A stretch of 10,505 nt of DNA. Origin: an uncultured Pseudobdellovibrionaceae bacterium (GTDB lineage Bacteria > Bdellovibrionota > Bdellovibrionia > Bdellovibrionales > JAMPXM01). The stretch is from NCBI GenBank assembly GCA_934277865.1, contig CAKQVW010000068.1, forward strand, positions 1 to 10,505, given 5' to 3'. This document shows, piece after piece, positions 6,996-10,505 of the stretch; the stretch's first letter is position 1; each line of letters opens with the position of its first letter. A program made the translations under genes and the position numbers. Below the pieces are notes generated by a model. The model was not told the DNA's origin and made no database searches. It saw only the letters and a program-made list of their open reading frames with translations.

Positions 6996-8173
6996 AAAAC
7001 CAATCCTCCAATGTATTCGAGCCGGAGACCGTAAATGGTTTCTCCAAGAATCGATTTGGCTTGGCCAAGAAGTCGGCCCGCCTGTCCGTTGTAGTTCTGC
7101 GCGCCGGCCGAGAGAGTTAAACCCTCGTAGAGTTCGCGCCCGATCCGAACCGAAAAGTAGCGGTCGTCAGATGCGGAGGGCCGACCGAATCCAATTAAGA
7201 GATCGGTTTCAAGTGACCATCGCTCTTTGCTGTATCGCACGGGCAGATAGAAAATCGCTTCGCCCTCATTTCCCGAGGAACGGTCGCGAAACGTCGTCAG
7301 CTGAGGGCCAACTAGCCATTCATCAAAAAACCAATCACTTCCGAGAGTCGCAAACAAGGCGTCTCGATCGGAATTACCGGTTTCGAACTTCAAAACGACT
7401 TTTTCGAAGGCGTAGCTCGCAAGAAAGCCACTTTGCAGTTCTCGCTGACTGGTACCTATCACTTTTTTTGTGGAGCCAATCGCGGCGATCTCAAGAAGGC
7501 CAAGTTTGAGTCCAAACTTGGCTGCAGTTTCGCCGAGATTTTCCCGATCGCGGTTTGTGAGGGGCTCGGCAAATCGGAAGGGGGCCGAGCGGAGCACGTG
7601 GGCAACATCGAGATCCCATGTTTGATCAAAAATGGTCCCCGTGTAGGTCAGGCGAATCGCATCCGGGTGCGTGAGTTGATCGATCAAGGGATCAAGGAAA
7701 AAGCGATTGAACCGTCGTCCGGTGAGAAGATCCAGCGAGGGCAGTGTCCAGCTTTGGCTCCAGCGAATGGGTTGACGTCCGAGGCGCAAGCCGACACCAT
7801 TTTTAAATCCGAAATCGAGCCAGGCTTCGTTGAGATCGGATTCGTCTCTCGACTTTCGCAGATCGGGCGCACCCAGAGGTTTTTTGTCGAGTTCGGCAAA
7901 ATCACGCGAGAGAAAACCTTCTACGCGCATGCGGTAGCTTGAGAGTCCAAGTGCCGAGGCGCTTCCGGAATGATCCGCGGCCAGTCGCAAGTAAAGCTCT
8001 TGTTTGGTGTCGTCTTCATAGACGTCGAGCCTTGGAGCGAATTCAAGGCTTGTTTCAGCTCCGGCATGCGAGGAGTGACCGACAAAAAACACGCTGGCAA
8101 TTGCAGTCAGCACTGAAAACCAAAAGCGGCCAAAATTGTGACTGGGTTTTCTTTCAGATTTTCCGGACCTCAT
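6992..8173 (-). CDS. Outer-membrane beta-barrel protein (DUF1302/alginate-export-like)
   Basis: A 393-residue secreted protein with a signal peptide (basic residues 1-16, hydrophobic core about 17-32, likely cut near SHAGA at 37-39). The mature part is a run of alternating polar/nonpolar strands ending in Gly- and aromatic-rich turns, as in outer-membrane barrels. The segment NEAWLDFGFKNGVGLRLGRQ followed by PIRWSQSWTLPSLDLL (about 114-150) resembles the R-x-G-R-Q motif of DUF1302 and alginate-export/porin-type proteins. The last residue is Leu and not the usual Phe. Start and stop are coupled to both neighbours: TGATG with the LolA-like gene, ATGA with the BtaA-like gene. DUF1302 proteins often sit beside LolA-like proteins and MMPL/RND exporters, which suggests a role in moving a hydrophobic product across the outer membrane. 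The family match is by eye, and the substrate is unknown. Confidence 0.68.
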   Translation of the reverse strand: MRSGKSERKPSHNFGRFWFSVLTAIASVFFVGHSSHAGAETSLEFAPRLDVYEDDTKQELYLRLAADHSGSASALGLSSYRMRVEGFLSRDFAELDKKPLGAPDLRKSRDESDLNEAWLDFGFKNGVGLRLGRQPIRWSQSWTLPSLDLLTGRRFNRFFLDPLIDQLTHPDAIRLTYTGTIFDQTWDLDVAHVLRSAPFRFAEPLTNRDRENLGETAAKFGLKLGLLEIAAIGSTKKVIGTSQRELQSGFLASYAFEKVVLKFETGNSDRDALFATLGSDWFFDEWLVGPQLTTFRDRSSGNEGEAIFYLPVRYSKERWSLETDLLIGFGRPSASDDRYFSVRIGRELYEGLTLSAGAQNYNGQAGRLLGQAKSILGETIYGLRLEYIGGLVL

Positions 8174-8925
8174 CAGCGCACCTTCTCGAGATTTTGTAGG
8201 GTGAAGACGGCATCTGCGAGATCCGATTTCTCCATTTCGAGAATTGAAATGGTCGACGCTTTTCCGGTGACATCTTCGATGACGAGGGTCGTGGGCCGAA
8301 GGCTTCCGGCGATGGTTTTGTAGTCGGTGTACTTGGCTCGCTTCAAGACGGTTTTCCCGTCGAGTCCTAAGAATTCGGCCCGGCTGGGACGTGCATTCTG
8401 TTTGTCCACCCAGAGCCGAATTTTTTGGTAGGTGAGCATGGGTTTGTTTCCTTCTAGAAATAGGACAGCGTCTTTACCGTCTTCTTTTTCGAGAGTCGCA
8501 AGATAGTCGCCATGCCAGCGTGTTCGCGCGATATCGCCATTGGAAACTTCGCCGGACATCTTTTGCGCCAACGAGAGACGAATGGATTTCTTTAAATTCG
8601 GAAGATAGGCGTGGAAGTCTCGGTCCAACATGAGCATGTTTCGGCCACGATCTTTGGCCGGACTTTTGACGACGATCAGGGTTTTTTCTTTTCCCTTCAA
8701 GAACACTTCGAAGGTTTGATCTGTCGAAGACGTTTTCACGGCAATTTTCATTTTAAAAGTTTCCGAAGGATTTCTCACCTCATCTGCCATTTTGAGCAGG
8801 CGATCGGCCGACAGCTTTTCGCTTCCATGGGTCGGCTGGATGCCCATAAAAGTACCAGCGAATGTCGCCATGAGGAGACTCGCCATTCCAGCAGTGGTGG
8901 ATTGTCGAAAGCGATAGGATCTCAT
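8173..8925 (-). CDS. LolA-like outer membrane lipoprotein-sorting protein
   Basis: A 250-residue periplasmic protein of the LolA-like group (Pfam PF17131 type). A signal peptide covers about 1-34 (RSYRFRQ, hydrophobic core, cut near THG). The mature part begins LSADRLLKMADEVRNP and then shows the family core: a strand MKIAVKTSSTDQTFEVFLKGK, then SPAKDRGRNMLMLDRDFHAYLPNLKKSIRL, and the MSGEVSNGDIAR turn that corresponds to the GSDFSxxD region of relatives. The later strands include RLWVDKQNARPSRAEFLGLDGK. Such proteins have a half-barrel able to hold a lipid and usually serve dedicated RND/MMPL transporters rather than general lipoprotein sorting. It starts at an ATGA overlap with the preceding gene and ends at a TGATG overlap with the barrel gene. 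GAGG lies about 10 bases before the start. Confidence 0.84.
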   Translation of the reverse strand: MRSYRFRQSTTAGMASLLMATFAGTFMGIQPTHGSEKLSADRLLKMADEVRNPSETFKMKIAVKTSSTDQTFEVFLKGKEKTLIVVKSPAKDRGRNMLMLDRDFHAYLPNLKKSIRLSLAQKMSGEVSNGDIARTRWHGDYLATLEKEDGKDAVLFLEGNKPMLTYQKIRLWVDKQNARPSRAEFLGLDGKTVLKRAKYTDYKTIAGSLRPTTLVIEDVTGKASTISILEMEKSDLADAVFTLQNLEKVR

Positions 8926-9611
8926 AATTTTGTGTCCTCGGTAACAGCTCGAAGAGCTTGCTTGGCAACATCTTTGGCGTGGATCGGGCGAATCGATGGC
9001 GGAAGGGAAACGCCCATCTTTTGAATCAACTCAAAAAACCTTTCGGCCGTGGATTCCCCCAGGCGCTTGGTTTCCCGTTTGCCAAGAAGTAGCGACGGTC
9101 GAAGAATGACGATTTGAGAAAGCTCAAGTTCGTGAACAGCTTCCTCTAGTTGGCCTTTGATTCGCGGATAAAAAAGTAGAGATTTCGAGTTTGCTCCCGA
9201 AGCTGAAACCAGGACGTAGTGGGAGGTGAGTTTCTGTTCGGACGTCACGCGGGAGAACTCTTTGGCGACTTCTAACTGGTAGGTGAAGTCGACGAGGTAC
9301 TGTTGTTCTTTACTTCCGGCCTGTTTGATCGTCGTGCCGAGCGCCGAAAACAGCACGGCTTCCTCGCCTGGCGCGAGAGTTTGAAACCAGTTGATGGGTT
9401 GTTTTCCAAGCTCGGAAAAGTCGACTTGATGCTCTATTAGCTTGGGGCTTTCGGGAATCCCTATTTTTTTTAAAGCTCCCAGCCTTCGCACAAATGCTGT
9501 GACCGACGAAAAGCGATCATCTGCCAGTAAGCCTGATACTACTTCTCGACCAACCAGTCCTGTCGCACCAAGTACGAAGGCTTTAAATTGACGAACTGAT
9601 CTCGGATTCAT
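8922..9611 (-). CDS. NAD(P)-binding Rossmann protein, TIP30/HTATIP2-like (atypical SDR)
   Basis: A 229-residue cytoplasmic protein with an N-terminal Rossmann nucleotide loop FVLGATGLVGREV (GxxGxxG at 15-21) and a YxxxK pair (Y148, K152) in the FYPRIKGQLE segment. SASGANSKS (136-144) and the LRPSLLLGKRE stretch (170-180) are typical of the HTATIP2/TIP30 branch of atypical short-chain dehydrogenases. It should bind NAD(P)(H) and may reduce or oxidise a small or lipid substrate; which one is unknown. The start ATG overlaps the reductase stop codon as ATGA (9608-9611), with GAGGA upstream. Placed directly after an acyl-ACP-reductase-like gene, it is a candidate for the next step on the aldehyde product, but this is inferred from position only. 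A run of eight A (complement of 9464-9471) encodes KK. Confidence 0.8.
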   Translation of the reverse strand: MNPRSVRQFKAFVLGATGLVGREVVSGLLADDRFSSVTAFVRRLGALKKIGIPESPKLIEHQVDFSELGKQPINWFQTLAPGEEAVLFSALGTTIKQAGSKEQQYLVDFTYQLEVAKEFSRVTSEQKLTSHYVLVSASGANSKSLLFYPRIKGQLEEAVHELELSQIVILRPSLLLGKRETKRLGESTAERFFELIQKMGVSLPPSIRPIHAKDVAKQALRAVTEDTKL

Positions 9612-10505
9612 GAAAGTCCTCGCGCTCTAAGCGCTAGCTCGCGGCAGATTTGAATTTCTTTGTCAGAAATGATGCCCATTGGACCTCGAATCATGGCGAG
9701 CTTCACGCCGTGACCGACGGCCAATCGATAGATCTCTTTGACCTTCTGCCAGTCAAGATCGCGTCCCAGAGTGAAGGACTCATATCGTTCCTCCATGGCT
9801 AGCAGGGCGGTTTCCCCGAGGCAGGCATAGACGACATCGTCCGGTAGACCGATGTCGCAATTGAGCTGATTGGTCGCACCGGGCAGCACGACTTCTCCGG
9901 ATTCGATAAATAAGACATCCGGACGTTTCATGATGTCCTCGGTTGTGAAGTCTAGCGGGCGTGAACAGTCGCAGACCACACACCCTGGTTTTAACAACAT
10001 GACGTCGACAACCTTTTGATCAAAGGCGGAGGTGGCGGTGACCAAGACGTCGGTGTGAGAGGCCACAAAGTTTGCGTCCGTGGCCAAGCGAACTTCCGTT
10101 TTTGGATTTAGAACAGAGATCTCGCTTGCAAGCTCTTCGAGGCGTTCCATCCGCGGTGCCACCAAGCAGACCCGTTCAAAAACCAGAGCGAGCAGCTTGG
10201 CCGAGACTTTGCCAATCGATCCGGTTGCGCCGATGACGGTTGCCGTCCCTTTGACAAGACCGGTGTTGGGATCGACCTTGAGCAAGTTCATTTTTTTTAC
10301 AGCCTCATGAACCGCCCAAAGCGTTGCCGAAGCCGAGAGAGAATTTCCGGTGGTCACGGGAATGGGGCTCATGCGGTTGATGGTCGCACCAGCATCGCCC
10401 ACGATCTTTGTGTAGGCACCAAGTCCAATAATTTTAGCACCCTGATTGGCGGCGTGATGGCAGAGTCGTTCGATTTTTTCGTAAGTCACCTCTGGTGACT
10501 CTTCT
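9608..10505 (-). CDS. Long-chain acyl-ACP (acyl-CoA) reductase, AAR-like (5' partial)
   Basis: The frame stays open through the right edge of the window (EESPEVTYEK), so the N-terminus, probably about 110-120 residues, is missing; the GTG at 10489 is not the likely start. By family, AAR reduces fatty acyl-ACP or acyl-CoA to a fatty aldehyde with NADPH. Numbering from 10489, the match to cyanobacterial AAR runs in order: IIGLGAYTKIV (20-30), TTGNSLSASA (46-55), the Rossmann loop VIGATGSIG (85-93), and YACLGETALLAMEERYESF (221-239). The last corresponds to the region of Cys294 in Synechococcus AAR, the residue that forms the acyl thioester; here it is C223 (codon 9821-9823). LGRD and the helix VKEIYRLAVGHGVKLA also align. 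A C-terminal extension of about 20-25 residues is longer than in cyanobacteria. It is the first visible gene of the - strand operon and overlaps the next by ATGA. Automated annotation may call it shikimate dehydrogenase-like. Confidence 0.8.
   Translation of the reverse strand, partial: EESPEVTYEKIERLCHHAANQGAKIIGLGAYTKIVGDAGATINRMSPIPVTTGNSLSASATLWAVHEAVKKMNLLKVDPNTGLVKGTATVIGATGSIGKVSAKLLALVFERVCLVAPRMERLEELASEISVLNPKTEVRLATDANFVASHTDVLVTATSAFDQKVVDVMLLKPGCVVCDCSRPLDFTTEDIMKRPDVLFIESGEVVLPGATNQLNCDIGLPDDVVYACLGETALLAMEERYESFTLGRDLDWQKVKEIYRLAVGHGVKLAMIRGPMGIISDKEIQICRELALRARGLS

Noticed and set aside
6970..7942. Two overlapping + strand open frames of 179 and 169 codons
   Set aside because: They are antisense to the beta-barrel gene, are rich in Arg and Ser, have no recognisable domain or good ribosome binding site, and would break the coupled - strand operon.
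9608..10505. Calling the last gene shikimate dehydrogenase
   Set aside because: The TTGN motif, the GATGSIG loop and the Cys in YACLGET follow AAR in order and spacing. The shikimate-binding motifs are not visible in this part.

Overview
The window carries nine protein-coding genes in two convergent blocks: four on the + strand (1-5445) and five or six tightly coupled genes on the - strand (5456-10505). I see no tRNA, rRNA, CRISPR array, insertion sequence or other mobile element. Coding density is very high: the only gap over 50 bases is 4977-5079. Signal peptides, a predicted outer-membrane beta-barrel and a LolA-like periplasmic protein indicate a Gram-negative bacterium. The moderate GC content and gene mix suggest a Bdellovibrionota or other deltaproteobacterial-type chromosome, but that placement is an impression and not proven.

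+ strand: (1) a 5'-truncated ATP-grasp/phosphohistidine phosphotransferase with the rifampicin-phosphotransferase layout, meaning a C-terminal swivelling His domain and no PEP synthase TIM barrel; (2) a protein with two GNAT-like halves; (3) a secreted PafA-type alkaline phosphatase with all expected catalytic and metal residues; (4) a small secreted protein of unknown function. The first three genes are 3 and 9 bases apart and probably form one operon.

- strand (reading from 10505 towards 5456): (5) an acyl-ACP/acyl-CoA reductase resembling cyanobacterial AAR, with its thioester-forming Cys conserved and its N-terminus outside the window; (6) a TIP30/HTATIP2-like NAD(P)-binding protein; (7) a LolA-like lipoprotein-sorting protein; (8) an outer-membrane beta-barrel; (9) a BtaA-like (DUF3419) SAM:diacylglycerol 3-amino-3-carboxypropyl transferase; (10) a DoxX-family membrane protein. 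Genes 5 to 9 are joined by ATGA or TGATG overlaps, so they are very probably one translationally coupled operon. DoxX follows 43 bases later with its own ribosome binding site.

The most interesting reading is that the - strand operon makes and moves an unusual lipid. AAR would supply a fatty aldehyde, the NAD(P)-dependent enzyme would modify it, the BtaA-like enzyme would build a phosphorus-free or amino-acid-derived head group, and the LolA-like/beta-barrel pair would handle delivery at the outer membrane. No aldehyde-deformylating oxygenase and no BtaB methyltransferase lies in the window, so this is neither the cyanobacterial alkane pathway nor a complete betaine-lipid pathway as seen here. 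The nearby secreted phosphatase would fit a phosphorus-saving theme, but that link is inference.
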